From: Spirochaetota bacterium
GTDB taxonomy: Bacteria > Spirochaetota > Spirochaetia > SZUA-6
DNA: 10,126 nucleotides
Direction of reading: 5' to 3'
Assembly: GCA_003641675.1 (NCBI GenBank)
Contig: QNBI01000034.1
Location: 1-10,126 of the forward strand
The notes below the pieces were generated by a model. That model saw only the letters and a program-made list of their open reading frames with translations. It was not told the DNA's origin and did no database searches. The position numbers and the translations under genes are program-made. This document shows positions 1 to 7,454 of the stretch, piece by piece; position 1 is the first letter of the stretch; each line of letters opens with the position of its first letter.

Positions 1-1415
1 TAATCTCTGTTTAATACTACGGCGATTATCAGGAAAAGCTCGTTAGAGTGTAAGTCGATGGCATTCCCCTCCTGCAGATTTTCTTCTTTTACATATTTCT
101 TGCTTTTTGCAGGATAACGGACTGTCCTTAGGCTTTTTGTCTGCCATTCGGTAAAATCAAAAAGAATAGAGTTATAACTTATGTCTAAGTAATCTGATAG
201 TTCTTTAAGAAAGCCGTCTTTCCTCACTTGAGAATCCGATTCTGCTATGTATGGAAATAGTTCTTTTGCTATTTCAGATTTTCCTTCCGGTGTTTTCCCA
301 TTGTGCCGTATTGCTGCTCTATTTAAGAGATACTGAAAACTATTTATAGTATATTCCTCAATTTTTTTCAACTTTATTTCACCTACTTTTTGCAAAATTT
401 CAGCAGGATCTTTGGCTTCTTTAAAATTTGCAACAGATGTCTGGATTCCTTCTTTTTCAAGAATATTTATGGCTCTTACGGTAGCCTCCGTCCCTGCAGA
501 ATCTGAGTCAAAGGCAATTATTCCTCTGCCTGCATAACGTTTTAAACGGGCAGCCTGGCTCGAAGTAAATGCCGTTCCTAAAGGGGCGACTGTATTTATT
601 AATCCGGCCTGATGCATTGCAAGTACATCCATATATCCTTCCACAAGGATAAATTCCTTTTTTTGCCGGATATCCTTGATTGCATTATAAATACCGAAAA
701 GGTTATCTTTTTTATGAAAGATTAAAGTTTCCGGCGAATTAATATATTTTGATACATTTTCTTTAAGAGTACGGCCTCCGAAGGCGACAACAGCACCGTG
801 TATATTTAAAATAGGGAATATTATTCTATTATAGAAGAGCGATAGAAATTCGTTATTCCTCTCAAAAAAAAGACCTGATTTTTTAAGGAAATCTTTTCCA
901 TAATTTTTTTTCGTTAAAAAGCCAAAAAGCCATCTTGCATCGGACGGAGCATAACCGAGCTTAAATTTTTTTATTGTATCTCTGTTTATTCCTCTATCCA
1001 AAAGATACTTCAAAAACATCTTTGCCGGGCTGCTGTTCATTAAAAGATAGTGAAAACTACCTGCAACCCTATTATACAATTCCTCCAGCGCCTTTTTTTC
1101 AGTATCCCTTTTATCTGTATTTTCTGTTTTAATATCAACCCCAGCTTTTTCTGCAAGTATATTTACTGCTTCTACAAATGAGACAGATTCTATATCCATT
1201 ATAAAATTAAAAAGTCCTCCGCCTTTATGACAGCCGAAGCAGTAAAATACACCTTTGTCCGGCGATACTGTGAAAGATGGAGTTTTTTCATGGTGAAATG
1301 GGCACAGTCCCCAGTATCGGTTTCCGACTTTTTTTAATTGAACGTACTCCCCTATAATCTCAACAGGATCAAGTTTATCTAATATTTCCGAGAGAGCGCT
1401 ATCCGGTATTTTCAT
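1..1415 (-). CDS. dnaG: DNA primase DnaG (3' end beyond the window)
   Basis: DnaG makes the RNA primers for chromosome replication, working with the replicative helicase at the fork. The 471 residues visible show the usual order. First comes an N-terminal zinc-binding domain with Cys38, His41, Cys59 and Cys62 in the pattern CPFH...CFGC. Next is the primase core, followed by a Toprim catalytic centre with Glu259 in EGYMDV and Asp303/Asp305 in FDSDSAG. These match E. coli Glu265, Asp309 and Asp311 with a constant offset of six. The last visible residues (ELFLIIAVVLNRD) look like the start of the C-terminal helicase-binding domain, so roughly 100 residues are missing past the left edge. The ATG at 1415 gives the standard MKIPDS...I start; the upstream purine-rich AAGAGAAA is a weak ribosome site. 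It lies 15 bases after the mltG stop, so it is probably co-transcribed. In many bacteria rpoD follows dnaG, but that cannot be seen here. Confidence 0.97.
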   Translation of the reverse strand, partial: MKIPDSALSEILDKLDPVEIIGEYVQLKKVGNRYWGLCPFHHEKTPSFTVSPDKGVFYCFGCHKGGGLFNFIMDIESVSFVEAVNILAEKAGVDIKTENTDKRDTEKKALEELYNRVAGSFHYLLMNSSPAKMFLKYLLDRGINRDTIKKFKLGYAPSDARWLFGFLTKKNYGKDFLKKSGLFFERNNEFLSLFYNRIIFPILNIHGAVVAFGGRTLKENVSKYINSPETLIFHKKDNLFGIYNAIKDIRQKKEFILVEGYMDVLAMHQAGLINTVAPLGTAFTSSQAARLKRYAGRGIIAFDSDSAGTEATVRAINILEKEGIQTSVANFKEAKDPAEILQKVGEIKLKKIEEYTINSFQYLLNRAAIRHNGKTPEGKSEIAKELFPYIAESDSQVRKDGFLKELSDYLDISYNSILFDFTEWQTKSLRTVRYPAKSKKYVKEENLQEGNAIDLHSNELFLIIAVVLNRD

Positions 1416-1430
1416 TTACGATAATTTCTC

Positions 1431-2480
1431 TTAACTGCCAGCATGGATCTTTTTAAGGTATATATACTTGGCCTTCTTATGCTCCTCTAAACTTTTGGAG
1501 AAGTAATGCCTTCCTGTTTTAACATCCTCCAATACAAAGTACCAATAATCCGTTTTAGCAGGGTGAAATGCCGCATCAATAGCAACTTTCCCTGGATTAG
1601 ATATTGGTGCAGGGGGTAAGCCTGCCCATTTGTAAGTATTAAAGGGAGAGTTTAGTTTTTTGTCTTCGAATGTAATGTATGTTGGATGATTTTTTCCCTC
1701 TATCTCCGTAATAATATACTCAAGAGTTGCACACGATTCAAGACCGATATTCCTGCTTAATCTGTTGTAGAAAACAGAGGCAATTAACGGAGCTTCCGAT
1801 TTTATTCTGTATTCACGCTCTACTATTGAAGCGAGAATTATTTTCTTATGAAGCTCTTCCGGGGTTAATTTTATATACTCAGGTTCAATCTTATTAAGCA
1901 CCTTAAAAAATTGCTCCACCATAATGTCGACGATCGCCTCTGCTGGAAACTCCTTCGGAAAAAAATAAGTATCCGGGTACAGATAACCTTCTGCAGTATT
2001 TCCGGGAATGTTATATTTTCTTAATATTTTTTTTGAGTGTGCCGCATTTATGAAATCCTGTGCATTTGTTATTTTCTTACTTTCAAGATGAAGAGCTATT
2101 TTCTTTATTGTCAACCCCTCTGGAAAGGTTATTTTTACCTGCTCCTGTCTGCCGGAAGTAAGCAGCTTTATTATGTCTATAGAAGTAAAATCAGGATCTA
2201 TTTTATAGTATCCCACCTTGTATTCCGTTTCTATTTTTTTAAACCTGCTGACTGCTCTTATAAAAAAGGGGAATCTTATAAATCCTTCTCTTTTAAGCCT
2301 TTCTGAGATTTGAGAAAGGTTTTCACCTTTATGAATAATAAATACCGTGCTCTTACCTGTTGAACTGGAATGAGGCGGGCTGTTAAGATAAATAATACCT
2401 CCTGCAGAAAGCAGTATTGTAAAGAGTGCAGCAGTTATTACGACTATTAAAAGCCTAAATAATTTACTCAATTTCTTCAT
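1431..2480 (-). CDS. mltG: Endolytic murein transglycosylase MltG (YceG family)
   Basis: MltG is an inner-membrane lytic transglycosylase that cuts nascent peptidoglycan strands and so sets glycan length. The 349-residue protein is close to the family's usual size. Residues 7-31 form the single N-terminal membrane anchor. Residues about 45-110 are the LysM-like subdomain (FIIHKGENLSQISERL), and the catalytic YceG domain follows. Glu221 in ASIVERE corresponds to the catalytic Glu218 of E. coli. The family signature near the C-terminus is intact (NTYKWAGLPPAPISNPG, then AIDAAFHPA). The substrate-loop motif reads LESCAT rather than the LQSDPT of enterobacterial enzymes, a variation I take as lineage-specific. 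The ATG at 2480 overlaps the TGA of the upstream OmpA-family gene as ATGA, so translation is likely coupled. dnaG begins 15 bases downstream. Confidence 0.95.
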   Translation of the reverse strand: MKKLSKLFRLLIVVITAALFTILLSAGGIIYLNSPPHSSSTGKSTVFIIHKGENLSQISERLKREGFIRFPFFIRAVSRFKKIETEYKVGYYKIDPDFTSIDIIKLLTSGRQEQVKITFPEGLTIKKIALHLESKKITNAQDFINAAHSKKILRKYNIPGNTAEGYLYPDTYFFPKEFPAEAIVDIMVEQFFKVLNKIEPEYIKLTPEELHKKIILASIVEREYRIKSEAPLIASVFYNRLSRNIGLESCATLEYIITEIEGKNHPTYITFEDKKLNSPFNTYKWAGLPPAPISNPGKVAIDAAFHPAKTDYWYFVLEDVKTGRHYFSKSLEEHKKAKYIYLKKIHAGS

Positions 2481-5400
2481 TTTTTAATTAGAATAAACTC
2501 TACCCTTCTGTCTTTCCACCTATTCTCTTTATCACCAAATGGTACAATAGGTTGTGAACCACCGAGTCCTGCTGTGCTAATTCTGCCTGCATTTACTCCC
2601 AATTTAACCAGTGCTTCTTTCACTGCTTCCGCTCTTGCCAGAGAAAGAGGAAGGAGCTCTTCTTTCTCCTCTTTGGCTGCCTTTACCGGGTCATACCATG
2701 AGAGGTTAACTGCATGGCCTTCTATTCTTATACTGTATCGGTTGTATTTTTTTAATATTTCAGCAAGCCGCTTTAGAGTTTTTTCATTTTTAGCTGCTTT
2801 TGTTTCATCCAAAGTGATAAAGTCAGGACTGTTCGGAGCAAAGGTGATGCTGGATATACGTATTTTTAATTTATTGCCCTCCCGTATTACCAGAACATCT
2901 ACCGGAATTACCTTTTTTATTGCCCTGATATTACCGAAATCATCCCGAATAGTAAAAATTAAAGGATAATCTTCTGCAGCCTGGACGAGCTCACCCGTAT
3001 CCGAAACTCCATTCCAGACAATTCTGTCGGAAGGAACGCCTTTACCGCTGAAAACGCTAAAAAGGTTGCCTTTGGGATCCGTTATTTTTATTTCCCAGTT
3101 TCTAATCGGGCTCAAATCATTGACTTTAATATTAAGGTATAGCTCATCGTCAACACCGTCGTTGTCCGGCGAAAAAGGTTTCGGAGATATTTCAAGACTA
3201 ACTTTTGGAGGGCTTATATCAAGAATAAAGCTGTTTGTCTTTGCAGCAGGCATATTCCCTTTAAAGTAATTTAAAGTAAGAACACCGATATAATCTCCTT
3301 CGGAAATATTTCCCGAATCATTTTTACCGTCCCAGCTAATTAAATCGGGGATATCGGAAGAACCGGAGAACACTTTTTCTGTTTTTTTCAGAGAATTATT
3401 TATTAGTTTTAAATTCCATGATGATATGCCTTCCTTAAGAGAAACATAGATTTTAAAGGATATCGTATCCATATAGCCGTCGTTGTTAGGAGAAAAACCC
3501 CGTGACTGCACCGTTACAAACACAGGAGTTGGTCTGGTATCTATCGTAATATCCCCAATCTGTGCAGAAGTCTTATTCCCCGCCTTATCCATTGATTGGA
3601 CAGTGTATATATAACGGCCGTTGGGTAGTTTGTTTCCATTTTCATCTTTTCCGTCCCAGATAAAATCAACTGCCCTGCCTTTCCAGAAATATGATTTTAC
3701 AACTTTTCCTGAGCTGTCTTTTATGCTCGCTTCCCATAAATTCTCATTACTTGATTTTTGATTAATTTTTAAAGTATCTAACCTTCCGTCACCATCAGGT
3801 GAGAAAAGTTTATAAGAGGCGGAAGCTGTTATAACCGGGAACTGAGTGTCCACTGTAAAGGCCTGGGTTTTTGCTTTCGGATTGTTTCCATTTGTATATT
3901 TCAAATTAATATAGGCATAGTAGCGGCCGTCTTTAACTCTTTTGCCCTTATTATCCAGCCCATCCCATTTAAATTCCTTCGGAATACCATTTCTTCCAGA
4001 AAATTCTCTTACTATATTATTTTTAGTATCTTTTATTTCCAGAGTATAACTCTCTATACCGGTTTTAACTTTTATGTGCGGGATAATTTTCAAATTGTCC
4101 TTTTCCCCATCCGAGTTAGGAGAAAAATAGATTAAATCGGTAGACAGAAAAACAGGGGTTTCCTGAGTATTAACAACCATAGACACAATATTTGATTTCC
4201 CATAGTTGCCTGCTCTGTCTGATGTTTCCAGTAAGTATGTATATTTGCCGTCGGGCACGAGCATTCCTTTATCATTTCTTCCGTCCCATACAATCTTAGA
4301 GTCTGCTTTCCCTCTCCAGAAAAAAGTTTTCACAACTTTGCCGCTGCCGTTCTTTATTGTACCCTTCCAGTTTATTTCCTCTGAAGTCTCTTGAAAAAGC
4401 GTCACATTATCCTTATTGCCGTCTCCATTCGGGCTAAATATCATTATATCGCTCTTTACGCTTGCAGATGGCTTTGTTGTATCAATATAAAAATACGGTG
4501 ACATCGCAGTCGGATTATTCCCATTAATATAATGAACATTTAATTCTGCCCTGTATTTTCCCTCGGGGAGTAATACGTTTTTATCGTCTTTTCCGTCAAA
4601 AACTATGGTAGACGGAATAGTTCCTTTTCCTGAAAATACCTTTTTTATATTTCCTTTGGAGTCTTTTATATCCAGATTCCATTTTTCTATACCGGAAGTA
4701 ACGGGAACTTTTAATGACAAAAGGACCGTATCCATTATTTTATCGCCATTCGGTGAAAAGTAAGATTTATCTATACTCACATTTATTGGTGTCGCCTGAG
4801 TATTTATTATAATATTCTTTAATGATGCGGAACCTGTATTCCCGGCTCTATCGGTACTTGTAATTCGGTAATTGTACACGCCGTCTTTAGAGAGTACACC
4901 CCTGTCATTTTTTCCGTCCCATTCAAAATTAGGCGGTTTTGAATTCTGCCAGTTATATTTTTTTATATCGTTACCTTCGGTATCTTGAAAAAATGCCTGC
5001 CACAGGTCTTCTTTTGTTCCGACCTGATTAAGAACAAGCACATCCTTACTCTTATCTCCGTTAGGAGAGAAAACAAGATATGGTGATTCAACCTTCACAG
5101 AAGGAGCTGTATCATCGACCACAACCGTTTTTACAGTACTTTTAGCCCGGTTTCCATTATCGTCCCATGCCTCTACATAGTAAGTGTATTTACTGTCTGC
5201 GGCGACTTTTCCTTTATCTGTTTTTCCGTCCCATATTAATTTTGAAGGAACCTCAATGCCCTTTTTAACATAGAGAAGTCTGTCTATAAAGTCTTTAAAT
5301 GTAAGGTTTTCCGGACGTATGTCTTTATTTACAATTATGCGCACCGTTTTTCCTGTCGCATCGGATACAATAAAGTTGTATCCCTTTATATAGCGTTCAT

Positions 5401-6481
5401 CTTTAATTGATACGGGAACTATGAGGGTGTCCATAATGCCATCCAAATTAGGAGAAATATACTCTATATCCTTTGAACCTATATCTATCGAAGGCGGGTT
5501 TTTGTCTATAACACCCAGAGGAACATTAAGACCCAGGCCGAATGCCCATATTCCGTTCTGCATGGGAGCAGCTGAAAAATTTATATTTATTTCACTTCTA
5601 TTTAAATCGGAAACGTTTGTTATATTTTTTAAAGCATTTTTAAGCTTAACCGTTCCGCCAAAAGATACAGGGAATGTTCTGAGATTTAAATTAGTATTAA
5701 TGAGTTCCATTAAATCGAACTGGTAAGCCGATCGAAGAAAAATAAAATCACGGTATCCAAGCTCAGTACCCAACATAAAACGGAAATTCTGAAAACTGGG
5801 CAGTGTAATATCCGAGGAAAAACGCAGAGAAAATATGTCGGTTTTTAAAATGTTAAATGCAGTACTTAAAGACGGAGTAAAGATAGGAGGGAATGCATTT
5901 CTTCCTGCAACGGGTTTATATCCTTTTCCCATATCCTTTATAGCGATTCCGTAAGTGATATCTTTAAGAATACCCATATCGCCTGCAAACCCGAGAATAC
6001 CCAGGTTTAATCCTAAACCCCAGTCTGTCGTTTCCGCTGTTCCTGCCCTTAAGGAAATACCTGCACCGAATAAGAGTTCTGGGAAAATATCCTTTGAGAA
6101 AGAAACATCAATTCCTCCAAGAACACCCATATTTATCGAACTAAACGGGGACTGCAGAAAGTGCAGGTTTCCTGAGAAAACTCCGTATTTTGAAGGGAGG
6201 GTAATGCCTGAATTAACAATATTTCCCCAACCCGGCTCCGCACCCAATCCGGCAAGAGCTATGTAGTTAAAATCCAGTATTGTTCTCTGTTTATTGCCGG
6301 AAACAGCAGGATTAAGAGAATCCGCCATAGGCGATTCTGTATTTACAGATGACGCTCCGCCGGAAAGAAAAGCCGGTGAGTAAAGGTAGAATATATCTTC
6401 TGTGCCATTCGGCGGAACATACTGTGCAAAAAGACGAATGCTCATAAAAAGGAAAGAAACAAGAATTATAGACTTTTTCAT
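2477..6481 (-). CDS. Giant outer-membrane protein: barrel-like N-terminus, eight FlgD-type Ig-like repeats, OmpA C-terminal domain
   Basis: This 1334-residue protein probably links the outer membrane to peptidoglycan. I place the start at the ATG at 6481 because GGAG lies ten bases upstream and the result is a clean signal peptide (MKKSIILVSFLFMSIRLFA, cut near Ala19). A TTG seven codons earlier has no better support. Residues about 20-325 are rich in alternating glycine and aromatic strands, like a PorV/UPF0164-type beta barrel; that family name is tentative. Residues about 326-1198 hold eight Ig-like units, each with an SPNxDGxxD motif and a WDGxxDxG motif, resembling FlgD Ig-like domains. 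Residues about 1205-1334 are an OmpA-like peptidoglycan-binding domain (RIEGH, LSLARAEAV, RRVEF). The family's usual GHTD reads GHAV, so the Asp that binds diaminopimelate is absent, while the partner Arg in LSLAR is kept. The stop overlaps the mltG start. Substrate or exact role is unknown; another possibility is a gliding- or secretion-associated scaffold. Confidence 0.88.
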   Translation of the reverse strand: MKKSIILVSFLFMSIRLFAQYVPPNGTEDIFYLYSPAFLSGGASSVNTESPMADSLNPAVSGNKQRTILDFNYIALAGLGAEPGWGNIVNSGITLPSKYGVFSGNLHFLQSPFSSINMGVLGGIDVSFSKDIFPELLFGAGISLRAGTAETTDWGLGLNLGILGFAGDMGILKDITYGIAIKDMGKGYKPVAGRNAFPPIFTPSLSTAFNILKTDIFSLRFSSDITLPSFQNFRFMLGTELGYRDFIFLRSAYQFDLMELINTNLNLRTFPVSFGGTVKLKNALKNITNVSDLNRSEININFSAAPMQNGIWAFGLGLNVPLGVIDKNPPSIDIGSKDIEYISPNLDGIMDTLIVPVSIKDERYIKGYNFIVSDATGKTVRIIVNKDIRPENLTFKDFIDRLLYVKKGIEVPSKLIWDGKTDKGKVAADSKYTYYVEAWDDNGNRAKSTVKTVVVDDTAPSVKVESPYLVFSPNGDKSKDVLVLNQVGTKEDLWQAFFQDTEGNDIKKYNWQNSKPPNFEWDGKNDRGVLSKDGVYNYRITSTDRAGNTGSASLKNIIINTQATPINVSIDKSYFSPNGDKIMDTVLLSLKVPVTSGIEKWNLDIKDSKGNIKKVFSGKGTIPSTIVFDGKDDKNVLLPEGKYRAELNVHYINGNNPTAMSPYFYIDTTKPSASVKSDIMIFSPNGDGNKDNVTLFQETSEEINWKGTIKNGSGKVVKTFFWRGKADSKIVWDGRNDKGMLVPDGKYTYLLETSDRAGNYGKSNIVSMVVNTQETPVFLSTDLIYFSPNSDGEKDNLKIIPHIKVKTGIESYTLEIKDTKNNIVREFSGRNGIPKEFKWDGLDNKGKRVKDGRYYAYINLKYTNGNNPKAKTQAFTVDTQFPVITASASYKLFSPDGDGRLDTLKINQKSSNENLWEASIKDSSGKVVKSYFWKGRAVDFIWDGKDENGNKLPNGRYIYTVQSMDKAGNKTSAQIGDITIDTRPTPVFVTVQSRGFSPNNDGYMDTISFKIYVSLKEGISSWNLKLINNSLKKTEKVFSGSSDIPDLISWDGKNDSGNISEGDYIGVLTLNYFKGNMPAAKTNSFILDISPPKVSLEISPKPFSPDNDGVDDELYLNIKVNDLSPIRNWEIKITDPKGNLFSVFSGKGVPSDRIVWNGVSDTGELVQAAEDYPLIFTIRDDFGNIRAIKKVIPVDVLVIREGNKLKIRISSITFAPNSPDFITLDETKAAKNEKTLKRLAEILKKYNRYSIRIEGHAVNLSWYDPVKAAKEEKEELLPLSLARAEAVKEALVKLGVNAGRISTAGLGGSQPIVPFGDKENRWKDRRVEFILIKK
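2888..5506 (-). repeat. Protein-level tandem Ig-like repeat array, (A-B)x3 flanked by two divergent units
   Basis: Eight SPNxD motifs begin at residues 343, 472, 576, 683, 787, 894, 997 and 1104 of the protein, giving spacings of 129, 104, 107, 104, 107, 103 and 107. Two unit types alternate. Type A has a KxYxW or FFWxG stretch before WDG and ends in D(R/K)AGN. Type B has a (V/E)FSG motif before WDG and ends in GN(N/M)PxA. The first unit carries about 20 extra residues, and the last mixes features of both types. The DNA copies have diverged, so this is an old duplication visible mainly in protein. Confidence 0.85.
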
Positions 6482-6550
6482 AGTTTGTTTTCTCCATATC
6501 AAATTAAAACTTATCGCTATAATTGGAAAAATTCAATATAATTTGATTTT

Positions 6551-6712
6551 TTACCCTTTTAGCTTTTCAATTTCCTCTATCGTAAATTTGCTGTAAAGAA
6601 TATTTTCTATTTTTTTTAAAATTCCGAGAAGTATGTTGTTGATTTCAAGCTCTCTCGGTTTAAGAAAAGCATAGAGTTGAACTATTTCTTTTTCTGACAG
6701 TCTAAGTTCCAT
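6551..6712 (-). CDS. Small hypothetical protein, 53 residues
   Basis: I do not recognise a family. The ORF starts at the ATG at 6712, overlapping the 3' end of the YkgJ-type gene by 11 bases in another frame. AGGG lies nine bases upstream, a good ribosome-binding distance. The product (begins MELRLSEKEIVQLYAFLKPR, ends EEIEKLKG) is predicted to be almost wholly helical, charged and cytosolic. It has no signal peptide or membrane segment and no cysteines. It fills most of the gap between the YkgJ-type gene and the OmpA-family gene, and its overlap and Shine-Dalgarno argue that it is translated as part of the same transcript. A chance ORF of this size in AT-rich DNA is the alternative. Confidence 0.62.
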   Translation of the reverse strand: MELRLSEKEIVQLYAFLKPRELEINNILLGILKKIENILYSKFTIEEIEKLKG

Positions 6713-7154
6713 ATCTCTTATCCCTATATGAATAATTTGCTTCTTTTTCTTTTTCGAGCCAGTATTCTATTAATTCTTTGCTGTTAAGTCTGCCCCGATT
6801 AATTCCGGGACAGCTTTCTTCAAGCTGGTTCCAAGTTTGTTCGGTCTTTAAGCTGGCTTGCCAAAAAGGGTACGATCTGCACTGCAAAGGTCTAAAACTG
6901 TATATAGTGCACCCACCGTTTTTCCAGAAAATACAGTCATAATTTGATTTTTCTTTAAGACTTAATCGCATGCCTGTTTCGGTAATGACAACTCTGCAGT
7001 ATTTATCTATGAAGGTATTAGGTTTTATATTTAATCCTGTAGAAATATCTTTTATATCTTTTTCCGACAAAAAAACGTATCCGGGTTCGAAACGGCAACA
7101 CAAGGAACATTGCGTACATTCAAAACGCAGCCCCTGTTCATAGAATTTATTCAT
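6702..7154 (-). CDS. YkgJ-family cysteine cluster (Zn/Fe-chelating) protein
   Basis: This 150-residue protein carries the defining CxxCxxCC signature at Cys13, Cys16, Cys19 and Cys20. Further conserved cysteines follow in DCIFWKNGGCTIY (Cys74, Cys82), RPLQCRSYPFW (Cys91) and ESCPG. This is the usual layout of the YkgJ/UPF0153 family, which is thought to bind zinc or an Fe-S cluster; the biochemical role is not established. The frame stays open through both tRNAs upstream, but the family begins near MNKFYEQGLRFECTQC. The ATG at 7154 has GGGA seven bases upstream, so that start is chosen. The Shine-Dalgarno sits immediately after the T-tract of the tRNA terminator, so expression requires readthrough or a promoter inside the tRNA region. 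It overlaps the following small ORF by 11 bases. Confidence 0.88.
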   Translation of the reverse strand: MNKFYEQGLRFECTQCSLCCRFEPGYVFLSEKDIKDISTGLNIKPNTFIDKYCRVVITETGMRLSLKEKSNYDCIFWKNGGCTIYSFRPLQCRSYPFWQASLKTEQTWNQLEESCPGINRGRLNSKELIEYWLEKEKEANYSYRDKRYGT

Positions 7155-7167
7155 ATGCTGATCCCAT

Positions 7168-7204
7168 AAAAAAAGCCCTCTTATTTCTTTAAAAAAAAGA
7201 AGGC
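7168..7204 (-). terminator. Rho-independent terminator after the tRNA-Tyr gene
   Basis: Read on the minus strand, GCCTTCTT (7197-7204) pairs with AAGAGGGC (7175-7182), giving eight pairs with one G-U. The loop is AT-rich and is followed directly by seven T (7168-7174). It begins three bases after the end of tRNA-Tyr, so it should close the tRNA transcript. The ATG of the next gene is only 13 bases beyond the T-tract. Confidence 0.75.
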
Positions 7205-7207
7205 CTC

Positions 7208-7289
7208 TGGGGAGAGAAGGATTCGAACCTTCGAAGGCTTCGCCAACAGATTTACAGTCTGCCCCCTTTGACCGCTCGGGAACCTCCCC
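7208..7289 (-). tRNA. tRNA-Tyr (anticodon GUA)
   Basis: An 82-base class II tRNA. The acceptor stem GGGGAGG pairs with TCTCCCC with one G-U, followed by discriminator A. The D arm has a CCC/GGG stem. The anticodon GTA (7253-7255) sits in a CTGTAAA loop closed by CAGA/TCTG. The long variable arm contains GGC-GAA-GCC. The T arm is GAAGG-TTCGAAT-CCTTC. The 3' CCA is not encoded (GAG follows), so CCA must be added by tRNA nucleotidyltransferase. It lies 38 bases after tRNA-Thr and just before an intrinsic terminator. Confidence 0.96.
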
Positions 7290-7327
7290 GTTAACAAGTA
7301 TTAAAAGCAAATAACATCGAAATGTCA

Positions 7328-7401
7328 AGCCACCTGTCGGATTCGAACCGACGACCCCGAGATTACAAGTCACGTGCTCTGGCCAGCTGAGCTAAGGTGG
7401 C
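7328..7401 (-). tRNA. tRNA-Thr (anticodon UGU)
   Basis: A 74-base class I tRNA. The acceptor stem GCCACCT pairs perfectly with AGGTGGC, with discriminator T. The D stem is GCTC/GAGC. The anticodon TGT (7365-7367) lies in loop CTTGTAA, and the T arm is GTCGG-TTCGAAT-CCGAC. The anticodon stem CGTGA/TCTCG has a T-T mismatch in its third pair. CCA is not encoded. It sits 30 bases after the map stop codon and precedes tRNA-Tyr in what looks like one transcript. Confidence 0.96.
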
Positions 7402-7427
7402 TTTACCATTAATAGACCGATGTAGAG

Positions 7428-7454
7428 ATTATTAAAAGAATGGAGGAAAGTCAA
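7428..7454 (-). promoter_or_regulatory. Candidate tRNA promoter inside the map 3' end
   Basis: On the minus strand, TTGACT (7449-7454) lies 15 bases from AATAAT (7428-7433), overlapping the last codons of map. The -10 ends 26 bases before the tRNA-Thr 5' end. The spacer is shorter than ideal, so the tRNAs may instead be processed from the aroH-map transcript. Low confidence. Confidence 0.3.

Noticed and set aside
2574-6266. Several plus-strand ORFs of 60-131 codons inside the envelope gene
   Set aside because: They lie opposite a well-supported gene with clear domains, have no family features or ribosome sites, and are shadows.
6482-6502. Seven-codon TTG-start extension of the giant envelope protein
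   Set aside because: The ATG at 6481 has GGAG at good spacing and gives a normal signal peptide; the extension would contain that ribosome site.
6482-6550. Promoter or terminator before the envelope gene
   Set aside because: TTGAAT is present but no acceptable -10 lies at proper spacing. The AT-only inverted repeat near 6528-6546 is too weak to call a terminator.
7155-7373. N-terminal extension of the YkgJ-type frame across both tRNAs
   Set aside because: The open frame runs through tRNA-Thr, tRNA-Tyr and the terminator. The family's N-terminus fits the ATG at 7154, which has its own ribosome site.
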